In this document: in pieces, positions 1 to 10,501 of the stretch
Numbering within the stretch: the stretch's first letter is position 1
Layout: each line of letters starts with the position of its first letter
Assembly (NCBI RefSeq): GCF_900497805.2
Contig: NW_020954681.1
Location: forward strand, 2,501,860 to 2,565,859
Direction of reading: 5' to 3'
Source: Vombatus ursinus
Lineage: Eukaryota; Chordata; Mammalia; Diprotodontia; Vombatidae
DNA: 64,000 nucleotides
The notes under the pieces: model-generated
What the model saw: the letters and a program-made list of their open reading frames with translations, nothing else
Databases searched by the model: none
Told to the model about the DNA's origin: nothing
Translations under genes and position numbers: made by a program

Positions 1-1290
1 TAGCCTTTGTAAACACAGAATAAGAAAAAGATAGTTGGTTCTGTCACCAAAGAATTCTAGGAAAAGCCACAAAATTTTGCAAAATTACAGATTCAGCTTC
101 AGAACAAATATATCACAGTATACCTGAATGTATTATTTTGAAGTTTGGAATTTCAGAGTCTTTCAAGGACAGTGACAATCTAAGTTGATAACATGTTTCT
201 GCATTGTCCTAAATATTGATAGTGTTGGTAGTGGGAGTCTGTTCTATGTTTCTTTCCTTGGGTGACCCCAAATCTATTCAACACAATTTTTGAGCTGGCA
301 AATAAAGCCGTCTTACAATTTCTGTGAAATTGATTGAAAATGATGGAACTTGAGTGAAACCTAATGGGTCCATTGGGTGATTAATGGACTCGAATAACAC
401 ATGGCTGGAGTTTGACTCCACAACCCCAGTCTCTAGTAGGAAGCTTTCTGTAGCACTACCTGACTCTGAAGTTAATAAAAACACTCACATGGCTAATTTA
501 GTCAAACTAGCCCATGGAAGCAAATGTGTCAGTGCAGATAACTCATTTGGCATGGGGCAGAATCATAAGGTTGAAGAGTTCTGGGCTTTGTGTTTATGTT
601 GCATATACAAGAGTGCTACTGCTGCTTTCGGGACCAGGTGAAATAGCTACCCTGCTCCTTTGGAAGGATGAGAAGAGTTCCTTTTTTTTTTTTCTTAAGC
701 ACAAGTTTAGCTTCTACTAAAGGGACACAAGCCTGGGCAGGTTCTAACAGGTTGGAAAAACATGCAGTGCAGTTTCCTATAACTGGACATATGAGTTCCT
801 GAAAATCACTCCACTGTGCAAAATCATGCAATAAAAACCACAGGACTTAAGGGGGAAATGGGGCTAAAGGGCACAATGCTCCTGATCAGTGAATATTTTT
901 TAAAAGGAACCTAATAAAATGGCAATACAGTTTGTATACATGCAAATGGTTAAAAATACATACACTGCAGTAAATGGTGATGTGTCAGTGGCCTCAAGTT
1001 GCTGTTCAGTCTGCACTCAGGTTCTCAGAGGGCCGAGACTGGCAAAGTTGAGGACCTCAGTGGGCAGTGGTAAGAGATGAGGGACAGGGTAATCGCAGAT
1101 CAGTCTTCCTCAATCCAAAGCTCCTACTATGCCACAAGATGTACAATAAATATGGCACTTTGCCTTGAAAAAGACCTGAAGTGTGCTTGTGGAAGTCAGC
1201 ATCAGAAGGGTTGCCACTTGTGAATTCTTGTGAAGTGCTATTATCCAACTTTGAGGAACAATGGTGTATTTAGGTAGTTGGTAATTGTTT
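1..1290. other. Unassigned non-coding DNA
   Basis: I see no gene, RNA or repeat family that I can name here. Open frames are short (under 90 codons), overlap on both strands and carry no recognisable motif. Confidence 0.5.
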
Positions 1291-1399
1291 GAGGTGTGTG
1301 CATATGTATGCTGTGTGCTTGGTTCAGCTGCCTATAGTTTTCTGTTTCTCTTAGACGAAATCACATGTAAACAAAAGCAGAATATGTTAAAATTGTCCC
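1291..1399 (+). repeat. Direct duplication, copy A
   Basis: About 109 bp starting GAGGTGTGTGCATATGTATG recur almost unchanged at 2240-2345, in the same orientation. The copies differ only by a few substitutions and a short indel. The family is not recognised; it may be a local duplication or two copies of an unnamed repeat. Confidence 0.85.
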
Positions 1400-1689
1400 C
1401 TAATATATCAATCATATTGGAACAAATTTGCATTTTCAGAACAAGTGTTATAACAGACCTGACTACGTAAGCCTAGTGACATGCTATGTGAACCCAGGGT
1501 CAACAGACCTGAATATAGAAAGTATTATTGCCAGAAGGTTGGCCATGAGTTGAGGAATCCTTTGGCCTTGGCTATCTATGAAGAGTGCCTCAGTTCTGTG
1601 TGGTCCATACACTTTGATAGCAGTAGTGCCAATATGGAAGAAACAGTACAGAGGTACTAAGACTCTAATTCTTGTACCATATTGATCTA

Positions 1690-1805
1690 TATATGTACAT
1701 GTGATGTCCCTCAATAGAAGGTAACCTTCTCGAGTTTTGCTTTGTCTTTGTATCCTCAGCATAGTGCCTGGCACATAGGAGGGGCTTAATGCTTATTGAT
1801 TGATT
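1690..1805 (+). mobile_element. L2 LINE 3' end
   Basis: The text runs 'tttgtatcctcagcatagtg', then 'cctggcacatagga', then a 'cttaatgcttattga' ending. This is the characteristic 3' terminus of L2 LINEs. Only the tail is present. Confidence 0.75.
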
Positions 1806-1929
1806 AGCAAACTACAAACATCATTTTTACTGTTAGTACTCCTGACGGACACTTTTTGTTCAGTGGTACAGTACTGAGGCATCTGAACCACATTCACATT
1901 GGCATTTCTACTATAAATTCAACCAGAAG

Positions 1930-2239
1930 ACATAAGGAAGCTGGACTTAATTGACTGAGGAAAGGTTAAACAAATTGCGGTACATAAACATATTGTATCG
2001 TAACTCCATCATAAGAAACACAAAAAGGCTGAAAATAAACTGATGCAAAGTAAAGTAAGCAGAATCAGGAAAACAATACACACAAATGGCTACAACAAGA
2101 TATTTGGAAAGGACAAATAAAATGTATCGAATGTGAATTCTCATACTCAGATAACTCCATAGAAGAGATAGGAGAATATACCTCCTTTCTTTCTTTGTGC
2201 TAATAGGGAACTGTAGGCATTGTACATTGTACATTGTAC
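1930..2239 (+). mobile_element. L1-like LINE 3' fragment
   Basis: The stretch containing 'aaacaaattgcggtacataa', 'actgatgcaaagtaaagtaa' and 'gcagaatcaggaaaacaata' matches the abundant marsupial LINE tail that corresponds to the C-terminal end of L1 ORF2. It ends at the second copy of the direct duplication. It is heavily mutated and codes for nothing. Confidence 0.6.
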
Positions 2240-2345
2240 GAGGTGTGTGCATATGTATGCTGTGTGCTTGGTTCAGCTGCCTAAAGTTTTGTTTCTCTTA
2301 GACAAAATCACATGTAAACAAAAGCAAAATATGTTAAAATTGTCC
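2240..2345 (+). repeat. Direct duplication, copy B
   Basis: Second copy of the 1291-1399 sequence, same strand, 949 bp downstream, ending in 'aaaatatgttaaaattgtcc'. It lies immediately after the L1-like fragment and a short 'tgtacat' repeat (2221-2239). Confidence 0.85.
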
Positions 2346-4285
2346 TGAAAATAATGAGAAACTTGATTTATATGTTGGTTCTTTTTGCTGAGTACATGCT
2401 ACCTGTTTTTTTCCTTTCCTGACCTTAGGTAAATGAATATCCAGAAAAGGGACAGACCAAGAAAAGGCCTTATAGATTTCATAAGCTTGGAAGAGCCATC
2501 AGAAAGAGGTAGGTCCCCTCGGCAATCTGTATCATTAAAGAGACCGCTGGATCTGGTAATGGCAGTAACTGCGTCTGATAAGGAGCAAGGCATGGGAAGT
2601 GACCTGCTCGATTCAGGCCCCAAAGTGGATTGACCCATCAGGCCAGATGTTGCATCCTGCATGGAGATAGACAGGCTGAGCAAGGGAGGGTCTATTCCAT
2701 GGGTGATGTCATACCAGGTGGAGATCTCATTGATAAGAGAAAAGGACTTCCAGAACCCAGAGTCACAAGGTATCCCTAGGCACCATATGTTTTCTACATG
2801 TGTGCTTCAGTACATTTGTGCTTTAATTCTGATCCCACTCTACCCAGGAACCAAGTGTATCATAGTGGACAGTGTGCTCCCAATGGGGGAGGGGGTGTTA
2901 ATTTATGACTTCTGTCTTTGCTATACCTTCTCAGTAAATTTCTCTTTGTAAAAAGTAATTGATGTCACACTGGCGAGAACTTGAGTGACAGTAGTAGAAG
3001 CCACAATTTACTCTATGAAACCTGATGTCAGTCTCCCAATGATCACCAGTGTGAGTGGGGGGTTCAAAAAGTGAGCTGAGAATAGGTGGTGATGTAGGTG
3101 AAAGCTTTGCCTGGATTAAATTTGGAACCCTTCTCATTCATGGGGACCCCCTGGAGAGTCTCCACCCAGGACTCTCGTTATTGGATACTCTACTTTCAAG
3201 GATTTATTACAGGAAAAAATGAGCATTTTTCTCTTTTGTTTTAGACTGCAGTCAGACAGTATATTTTCCATTGTGTTCTCTTTACAGGTTGGATCAATTT
3301 CTTTGAGATAATTTTTGATTGTTTGAATGCTTATGCACTAAAAGCTATTGTATCATTTTTCTCATTTGTTTAAGATCACCCGATTATTTGCATTATTGTG
3401 GAATTTTATGGACTGCAGTTCATTAAAATAAGCTTTATTAATAGACCTAGAGATCTTAAGTAATCAATCCCAAGTTCGTTATACCTTTTACAGCCTCATA
3501 CATGCTTAGGGCTTAACTGATCCTTTTCTCTTTCTCGTAAAACTGAACTTGTTTGTCATATTGTTGGGCAAGTGTGGAATTCCATTGGGATATCTGTGCA
3601 CTGACAGGAATCCATTGAGCAAATTTTAGGTGCCCTTTGACATAGGGATCCAGAAGAAATTTTCCCAGATTTTAAGGGAGGTCACCTATGGTAGAGTGAC
3701 TCCTGGAGAATTTTTGATGTGTTCTGTGTAGAAAGGGACACCTAGAGATTTTGGTCAGACCCCAGTTAGATAGCCCTATGTGTTGAGGGAATCATGGAAG
3801 AATTTTTACCCAGGACCATTTGATTCCTCACCTGAGGATAAGGATAAGGCCCTATCCTTACTTGGTAGATTGCAGCAATACTCTGCACTTAAAAGTCACC
3901 GAGGAAGAGAGGGAAATTGTCCACACAAATATTTTGTATTCACATTGAGTTCTAATTCACACTTAGTAAGTCATTGGTTCTTTCAGCTACTTTACCAACC
4001 TGAATAATTTTCATCATCAAATAGTCTAAGTGCCTTACTTAACATGACTAAAATATATTGGATTAACAGCAGGCAGGGAATATCGTACATGCTCTATGCA
4101 ACCAACCAGCAAGGGCGAATCTGCTAATGCTCTAGGACTGGCCCTTCAGTAGCCAATTCCCCTTTCATAAGGGATGGCTCTTTGGATGGGAGAATGGAAA
4201 TGATATATTGGAAAATGAATGTGATATAAAAATAAAAGATGGCAATGAATTTTTCGAAGAATTATATGTCTTTAGAAAGAAGTTG
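2346..4285. other. Unassigned non-coding DNA
   Basis: No gene recognised. The stretch around 2885-2955 (pyrimidine-rich, 'ctcagtaaatttctctttgt') vaguely resembles the end of a retroviral LTR, but no paired ends or internal region are visible, so no element is called. Confidence 0.4.
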
Positions 4286-4289
4286 GGAC

Positions 4290-4551
4290 TAAATAGAAAG
4301 TGTTCACCATAGTCATGGAACATATCTTATGCAGAATCCAAATGAAAGCATCTCCTGGTGCTCCTATTTGCTCATAATATTGTGTTAATTGCATTGAATC
4401 CTGGAAAAGCACAAATCCTCCTTGATGAATTTCATAGTCTTTTGAAAGGAACGGGCCCAACCATGTACACTAAACAAACTAAGCAGGTGAAGAATACCAA
4501 TTCTGTAGATTATGGCCCGCAGTTTTCCTGGCAGCCCAAGGAGCTCATATA

Positions 4552-4618
<67 letters not shown>

Positions 4619-4840
4619 CTGGTTCTATCTCTATATTGGACAACACTGCAGACAGGTCCAGAAATAAGGAGATCACGCTGGATTGCTTTGAGGAGATTGT
4701 GCAGTGCTCTTTATAAGTCTAAGTGGCTTGCTGCCACTGAACCCATCTTTTAAAGCCAATATCCTCTCTGTGATGCTAGATTGGTGCGAATTACCACTGT
4801 AGGTGGTCCAAAGGAGAATGGAATGATTTTAGCAATGATA
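4290..4840 (+). mobile_element. RTE-type LINE fragment (reverse transcriptase)
   Basis: Forward translation from about 4358 gives LLFAHNIVLIALNPGKAQ followed by LLDEFHSLLKGTGPTMYTK. This is the RT region around the catalytic FADD box of RTE/BovB-like LINEs, with the box decayed to FAHN. After a (TC)n/(TATC)n microsatellite (4555-4620) the relation resumes with PEIRRSRWIALRRLCSALYK. The fragment is truncated at both ends and inactive. Confidence 0.8.
4555..4620 (+). repeat. (TC)n/(TATC)n microsatellite
   Basis: Run of TC dinucleotides passing into TATC tetranucleotides, placed inside the RTE fragment. Confidence 0.95.
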
Positions 4841-4874
4841 ACTTTCACACAGGGAATGATGTAAAAGACAATGC

Positions 4875-5162
4875 TGAGCACACGTATGGCTATAGCTATA
4901 GCTAACATTTATATAGCATTTATTATGTGCCAGACTCTGTACTAAGCTCTTTACAATTATTATCTCATTTGATCCTCACAAACCCTTGGAGGTAGCTGCT
5001 ATTATTATGCCCATTTTACAAATGTGGAAACCAAGAAGAACAGAGATTAAGTTATTTTCCCAGTATCACACAGGCACTAAGTGTCTGTGGTAGGATTTGA
5101 ACTCTAATCTTCCTGACTCTAGAACCAGCACTCTGTCCACTGAGCTATTTAGCTGCCCCACA
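4875..5162 (-). mobile_element. MIR-type CORE-SINE, full-length-like
   Basis: Read on the minus strand it starts at the tRNA-like head (complement of 'tgagctatttagctgcccc'), passes through the CORE ('ctagtgcctgtgtgat' complement, 'acaaatgtggaaac') and ends with 'atttatatagcatttattat'. Nearly the whole element is present, with a diverged sequence. Confidence 0.85.
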
Positions 5163-6185
5163 AGGAGGTAGAACAGAGTGAGAATGATGGAGAAATGATG
5201 GATTGCTAGAGGGTTCTACTTGTACCAATGAAATATTTGGAGGATTCTTGATAGGATCTTGGTGGCAAGATATGGCGAAGGCCCAGAAGTGATGGAGATA
5301 CTTGGATGCACCTCAGTGGCGGAAATACCCACATTGACAAGAGCCATCTGTAGCTCCATATATTCCAGGGCCTTGGCACTTACTCCTGGGAGAAACCCCT
5401 GAATTCTATTCTGCTTCTGTGTCTTCATTTGTGACTCTTACAAATATTATAAACAACTCTGCACTATAAGGATATTTTTCATGCCCAAAGTAGAAATAAT
5501 ACATGTAATAGTTAATTGTCTATAGTCACCTTGATGAAAAAAAGAAGAAAATATTTTGGCTATCAAAAGAGTACTTTAAAGGGTAATCATGGAGCTTAAT
5601 TAACATTCCTAAAATTACCAGCAGATCCCCAGATGAAAGTGAAGTACAACGTGCAATTCTTTATATTAATGATCCCCATTCTAATGAGGTAATTAAGGGG
5701 GTTATCAACACTCTCTAAATTTATGGTACAATGCATGGATAGGATTTTTAAAGCATATTTAAAAGTACAAGCTATCACTAAGTCTGTTTTCTAATTATGA
5801 AATATTTCTGTGTCTGATGTCATAGATCATATAATTTACAACTTCTCCAGGATTACTGATTTGGCCTGGAATTTGGGAGACAACAAGACTTTGACCTCTC
5901 TAGATATTAGCTAGTCCTGGATATATGAAGTACATTTCTATCTCAGCTATGAATTTGCCACAGAAAGACCACACTGCCTCACTCTGGCACATACAAAATG
6001 CCACCATTTTGATGGAGGAAATATATCACTTTAATCCTACCAGACATCAAAATTAGAGCTAGAGGAGTGATAAAATCTCAGAACTTGAAATATCCTCAGA
6101 AGATCACTAAGTCCGAATTAGGACTCATAATTGAGGGTGAGGGGAAGAGATGTACATGACTAACTTTTAAACAAAATGTAATGTG
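5163..6185. other. Unassigned non-coding DNA
   Basis: AT-rich sequence without a recognised gene or repeat, apart from a possible short MIR scrap near 6070-6110. Confidence 0.5.
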
Positions 6186-6189
6186 AAAC

Positions 6190-6383
6190 TGTATGAGGTA
6201 GACATGGTGGAGTGTGTCTGTAATCTAGCTGTTGGTGAGCTGAGGCTGAGGCAGAGTGGATTGCTTGTGCTCTGGAGCTCTGAGCTAAAGTAAAGGTAAA
6301 TCTGATCAGATGTTTACAGTAAGTCTGACATGAGTATGATAAACCCTTGGAAGGTATCAAGGGTAAGGGCTACCAGGGAAGAG
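6190..6383 (+). mobile_element. 7SL-RNA-derived copy (5' part)
   Basis: The sequence follows the 7SL RNA 5' domain: 'tggtggagtgtgtctgtaat', then 'gctgaggctgaggcagag', then 'gattgcttgtgctctggag', then 'aatctgatcagatgtttac' and 'agtctgacatgagtatgat'. The last pieces match the 7SL segment that Alu lacks ('gccgatcgggtgtccgcac...cggcatcaatatgg'). It therefore derives from 7SL RNA itself or a separate 7SL SINE, not from Alu. It breaks off at the GA microsatellite. Confidence 0.75.
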
Positions 6384-6525
6384 AGAGAGAGAAAGGGAGA
6401 GAGAGAGAGAGAGAGAGAGAGAGNNNNNNNNNNNNNNNNNNNNNNNNNNNNNNNNNNNNNNNNNNNNNNNNNNNNNNNNNNNNNNNNNNNNNNNNNNNNN
6501 NNNNNNNNNNNNNNNNNNNNNNNGA

Positions 6526-6613
<88 letters not shown>

Positions 6614-6618
6614 AAAAG
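6384..6618 (+). repeat. (GA)n and (GAAA)n microsatellite with assembly gap
   Basis: GA repeats run into the gap and pure GAAA repeats leave it, so the real tract may be longer than shown. Open frames read across it are artefacts. Confidence 0.95.
6424..6523. other. Assembly gap (100 N)
   Basis: Exactly 100 N, a usual placeholder for a gap of unknown length. Confidence 0.98.
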
Positions 6619-6734
6619 AAAACTATGTGAGATAGACATATAGATATTGTTGTGGGAATTCAAAGAAAGGCAAGACCTTCACAACTTGGGAAGTTGGAGG
6701 TGACCAGGGAAGATTTGACAAAGGAGTAAGCTTC

Positions 6735-6845
6735 CAATATAACATAGTGAAGTCCCTGACAGCAAAGATTTTGTCTTTGTCATATTTTGTCTGTTATCTC
6801 CCAAGCATAGTGCCTGATGCATAATAAGTACTTAATAAATACTAT
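6735..6845 (+). mobile_element. L2 LINE 3' end
   Basis: 'atctcccaagcatagtgcct' followed by 'gatgcataataagtacttaa' and an AATAAAT terminus is the L2 tail. Confidence 0.75.
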
Positions 6846-7640
6846 GAATGAGGAGGTACATTTGTAGGATTTCAACTGGTGGATGGGGGAAGGGAGGAGG
6901 GAGGAAATTCAAGGAAAAGCATGAGCCAAGGTTCTGACATAAGGCAGTGTAGGACATGTTTGGGGATGGCACGTGGCTTGTTTTGAGTTGAGTATTGGAT
7001 ATGTAAAGGGGATTATGGGTACATAAGGCTGAAAGGGGATGTCACAGTCATGATCACATTGAGGGAGACTTACATTTTGATAATAACTGGGAGACAGGCA
7101 ATGGAAAGAGTTCTGGTTCTAGAACTAAAGGATCTGGGACTAAAGGATCTGAATTTGAATCCTGTCTGTCATTTACTCCTAGTGTGACTGGACAAGTCAT
7201 TTCACTTCTCTGGACTTCAGTTTCCTCCTTGGTAAAGTGAGGATCTTGGAACAGGTGACCTCTAAGGCTGATGGCTCTAAAGCCAAGATCTTCTTGTAGT
7301 CATTGGCAAGTTATTGCACTTTTTAAGCAGGAGAAAGATGTAATCAACCTTGCATATTAAGCACATTCATATTCCTCTGGCAGAGAAGGATGGCTGGGAG
7401 CAAGGAGAGACTGGAGGCAAGGGGATTGATCAGCTTGGAAGCTATTGCAGAAGTCCAGATGACCCCTACTGAGGACCTAGCATAGGGATATGGGAGTAGA
7501 AATGGGAAGGCGGTGGGTGAAAGATATCGTAGCACTGACAGAATTTGGTGAATGAGTGGATGCTGAGAGGAAGCACAGAGACAGAGAATTCAAAGATGTT
7601 TTGAGCTGAAAACCTAGGAAAATTACAGTGCACTGCATTG
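6846..7640 (+). mobile_element. Ancient long non-coding repeat, interrupted by MIR
   Basis: Phrases such as 'ttttaagcaggagaaagatg', 'agagactggaggcaaggg' and 'gaagctattgcagaagtcc' belong to an old, long, non-coding repeat shared by marsupials and placentals. I know the text but do not assign a family name. A MIR (7095-7285) sits inside it. Further pieces of the same family occur at 15697, 27040, 29390, 49545 and 57085. Confidence 0.6.
7095..7285 (+). mobile_element. MIR
   Basis: 'gggcaatggaaagagttctg'-like head, CORE 'gtgactggacaagtcatttc', then 'cagtttcctccttggtaaag' and 'aggtgacctctaagg'. Inserted in the ancient repeat. Confidence 0.85.
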
Positions 7641-7740
7641 AGATCAAAGGGCTGAAGCAAGTGAAATCTTAAAGGAAAAAAGGCATAACTGCAAAAGGTC
7701 TTTGCAGTTATAGTCAACTCATGAAATATTTCTACTATGA

Positions 7741-8085
7741 CACACTTTGACAGCTGGATAATTGTAACATATCTTGATTAGAGAGTGAATCTTTGTGCAC
7801 CTAAATTTTCCATAATGGTTCTTTCTGTCTGATATTTGTTACAAAACTGAAGGAAGACATGGCAGATCTTGTAATAAATGTAGTCTGCTTAATCCCCAGC
7901 AATCATACCCTCATCATTAATAAATTAAATAGTGAATCAAAAATGAAATGATTATCAGATCATGTTCAGTGAATAAAACAGAATGCTGCCACTTGGCTTA
8001 CCTCAGTAGGCCAGGAGGCACCACCCTTGAATAATCTCACACCCCCAGTATTCTGTTCACTCCAGTAAGATGATAAGAGTTGATA
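7741..8085. other. Unassigned non-coding DNA
   Basis: Nothing recognised; AT-rich. Confidence 0.5.
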
Positions 8086-8512
8086 TTTTCTACACAGCTT
8101 TATGATTCACAAAGTACTTCACGTAGACCACAAGGTCATAAATTTAGACCTGGAAAGAACCTAAGAGGTCATATAGCCCAATGCCCCCCATTTTACACAA
8201 GAGGAAACTGAATCCCAGAGAAGTGAAGGGATTTGGCCAAGGACACATAAGTAATAAAAGACAGAGGCGAGATTGAAACTGAGGCCTTCTGCTCCCAAAT
8301 CCAGTGCTCTTTCCCCTGTATCTTACAATAACCTCATGAAATAGGTACCACATGTCTTGCTATACTCATTTTCCTGGTGAGAAAACTGATGCTCAGGAGG
8401 TTCAATGACTTGCCATGGGTTGAAGTTCTTAGGTGTCAAAGTTAGGATTCAAATCCAGTTCTTCCCTGACTCCAAATTCTGTGTTCTTTCTATTATATCA
8501 TACTGCTTCCCC
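8086..8512 (-). mobile_element. MIR interrupted by a second MIR
   Basis: The outer element reads on the minus strand: its 3' part is 8090-8130 ('ctttatgattcacaaagtac') and it resumes at about 8324 ('acaataacctcatgaaatag') and runs to its head near 8512. Between the two halves, at about 8132-8323, lies a second complete MIR in the same orientation ('agacctggaaagaacctaag' ... 'ccagtgctctttcccctgta'). Confidence 0.8.
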
Positions 8513-9154
8513 AAGGGTATTACGGACTCCTGGGCCTCCTACATGGCTTCCTGAGGAGCAAGCAGAGTTAACTATAAAGAATAAAAAAGAATCCTCAGGA
8601 GTGGAGAAATGAGCTCTATGGATGTCCTGATTTTTACAAAGACACTTAAACTAGGAATATCATCAAGGGAGAAACTACATCTAACCACAGTTACACGTTC
8701 AAGTGTTTGTTGCATTCAGTGGTGAAAAAAAGGCAAACTAGTTAAATGACAACTGAGTTTTATTTTTTTTTAAATAAGTCATCCAGCTAGTTGGGGAAAA
8801 GGGCAGTGTGGGGGAAGTTTTTTGCTAAGTCAACGTATTCTTTGACTGAATCAACAGAAAGAGTAGAATTTTGTCTCCTTTATGGCCAATTTTAACAACC
8901 AAACTAGATCAAACCACTGGCCCAATCTATTTAATGTCAAAATCAGTCATTAAGTTGATAAAAAAAAATGAGTACCGGATACAGGTTGTCTATGGTCTCG
9001 GTTTATAGCCCAACAAATCAAATTCTTCACATAAGGAAATAGTTCTTTGAGGTTTTACAGAAAACCATGTTGCCATAATCTGTAATTTCATCAGTGTGTG
9101 AGTTTTTTCCACCAAAGCAGAGCACAAGTGGTCTATAACACAGTAAGTAAGTCT
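8513..9154. other. Unassigned non-coding DNA
   Basis: No gene or nameable repeat seen. Confidence 0.5.
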
Positions 9155-9295
9155 TAAGAAGTTGTCTGAGGCTCAGAGAAGTTAATTGACTTCCTACAGG
9201 GTTATGCAGTTAGTAAATGTCCAAGGTGGGATTGGAATCCAGCTCTTCCTAACTCCCAGGCCTGTGCTCTAGTTGTTATGTCTCACTACCTCTTG
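9155..9295 (-). mobile_element. MIR fragment
   Basis: Complement of a MIR CORE: 'gaggctcagagaagttaatt', 'gttatgcagttagtaaatg', 'gggattggaatccagctctt'. Confidence 0.8.
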
Positions 9296-9664
9296 TGTTT
9301 CCAAATGTGTTCTGAAAAAAAGGATGGGGATAAAGAACATGTACCCTTCTGCAGAAGGAAAGCTTACAGGCAAATAAGACAACCGCAATAAAATAGAATA
9401 AAAAATGTCACTCCAGAGGCTTTTAACAAACAGAAGAGAATATTAGAAATGAAAAGGTCCTCAAGCCGTAGTCGAGCCAATTTTATCAGTGGGCAAACAT
9501 GATGTCATTTCAAGAAAGCAAAAGAGAGAAAAGTCAGCTGGGTATTTAGAAATTAATATGGACCTAAGAAAAAAGAGATAAATCAACTTCCAAAGAATAG
9601 CCAGTATAAGGAAAAATTAACATGTGCAAACCATAAAGTCTAGGTGATGATTGTAGTAGCTAAC

Positions 9665-10260
9665 AATTGCTTAAAGGACCTGCCAAATCCACTGTTGGTA
9701 GAACTGTGAATTGGTCCAATTGTTCTGGAAGACAATTTAGAATTCTGGGAGAAATCATTAAATAGTTATACCCTTTGACCCAGAGATACTACCCCAAGAA
9801 GGCCAAAAGCTGAAAGAAAGTTCTTGTATATGATAAAAGTATTGTCAGCAGCCTTCTGTTATAGCAAAGAACTGGAAACAAAATGGTTGCCCATCGATTG
9901 GGAAGTGTCTAAACAAACAGTAGTACATAAACGTGATGGAAGATTATGGTTCCAAAAGAAATGGAGAGTATGAGGAATTAAAAGAAATTTGCAAAAACTT
10001 GTATGTAACAAATAATATAAATGATGACAATGGTTAAAAACAGTTGAACTCTCATGAATTGTAGTGAATAATCTCAGTTCTGGAGAACTGGTAATGACAG
10101 ACACATCCCCGCTTCCCTTGGGGGGTGGGGGTGGGGAGTACTATGGTTGTGGAATGTGCTATATATTTTCTGACATGGCTACTATTATTGGTTGACTTTG
10201 TTTAAAAGTTTTTTTTTTCTTTATTATAATGACAAGTTCAATGGGGATGGGGTGGGGTTA
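9665..10260 (+). mobile_element. L1-like LINE 3' end (ORF2 C-terminus plus 3' UTR)
   Basis: Forward translation gives LYPLTQRYYPKK and VIAKNWKQNGCPSIG, matching the L1 ORF2 C-terminal region (human: IPFDPAIPLLGIYPKD ... CPTMIDWIKK). It is followed by the G-rich 'ggggggtgggggtggggagt' and 'tggttgactttgtttaaaag' of the marsupial L1-like 3' UTR. Stops interrupt the reading frame. Confidence 0.75.
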
Positions 10261-10334
10261 AGGGAAAATAAGTGGTGTAGAAACCTAAGAAGCCAACAAA
10301 CATTTAGAAAATAGGTAAAAATTGAGTTGCAGTG

Positions 10335-10501
10335 GGCAGAAGTGCTCAACATTGCTGTTTAATGGCACAAGAAGCAGACAGGCAGTCAAAGTACCTAGAT
10401 CTGAATCTCACATTTGACCCAGGCTAGGTATGTGACCTTGGACAAGTCTCTTCCCCACTGTAAGCCAAAGTTTCTTCATCTGTAAAAATGAGGTGGTTGA
10501 T
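10335..10501 (+). mobile_element. MIR, left part (split by hAT insertion)
   Basis: 'aagtacctagatctgaatct', 'tatgtgaccttggacaagtc', 'tttcttcatctgtaaaaatg'. The MIR is cut at 10501 by the hAT transposon and appears to resume at 12174 ('ggatgatttcttataact'). Confidence 0.8.

Noticed and set aside
2640-3200. Possible LTR-like block
   Set aside because: Only one weak end-like motif, no paired ends, no primer-binding site or internal genes.
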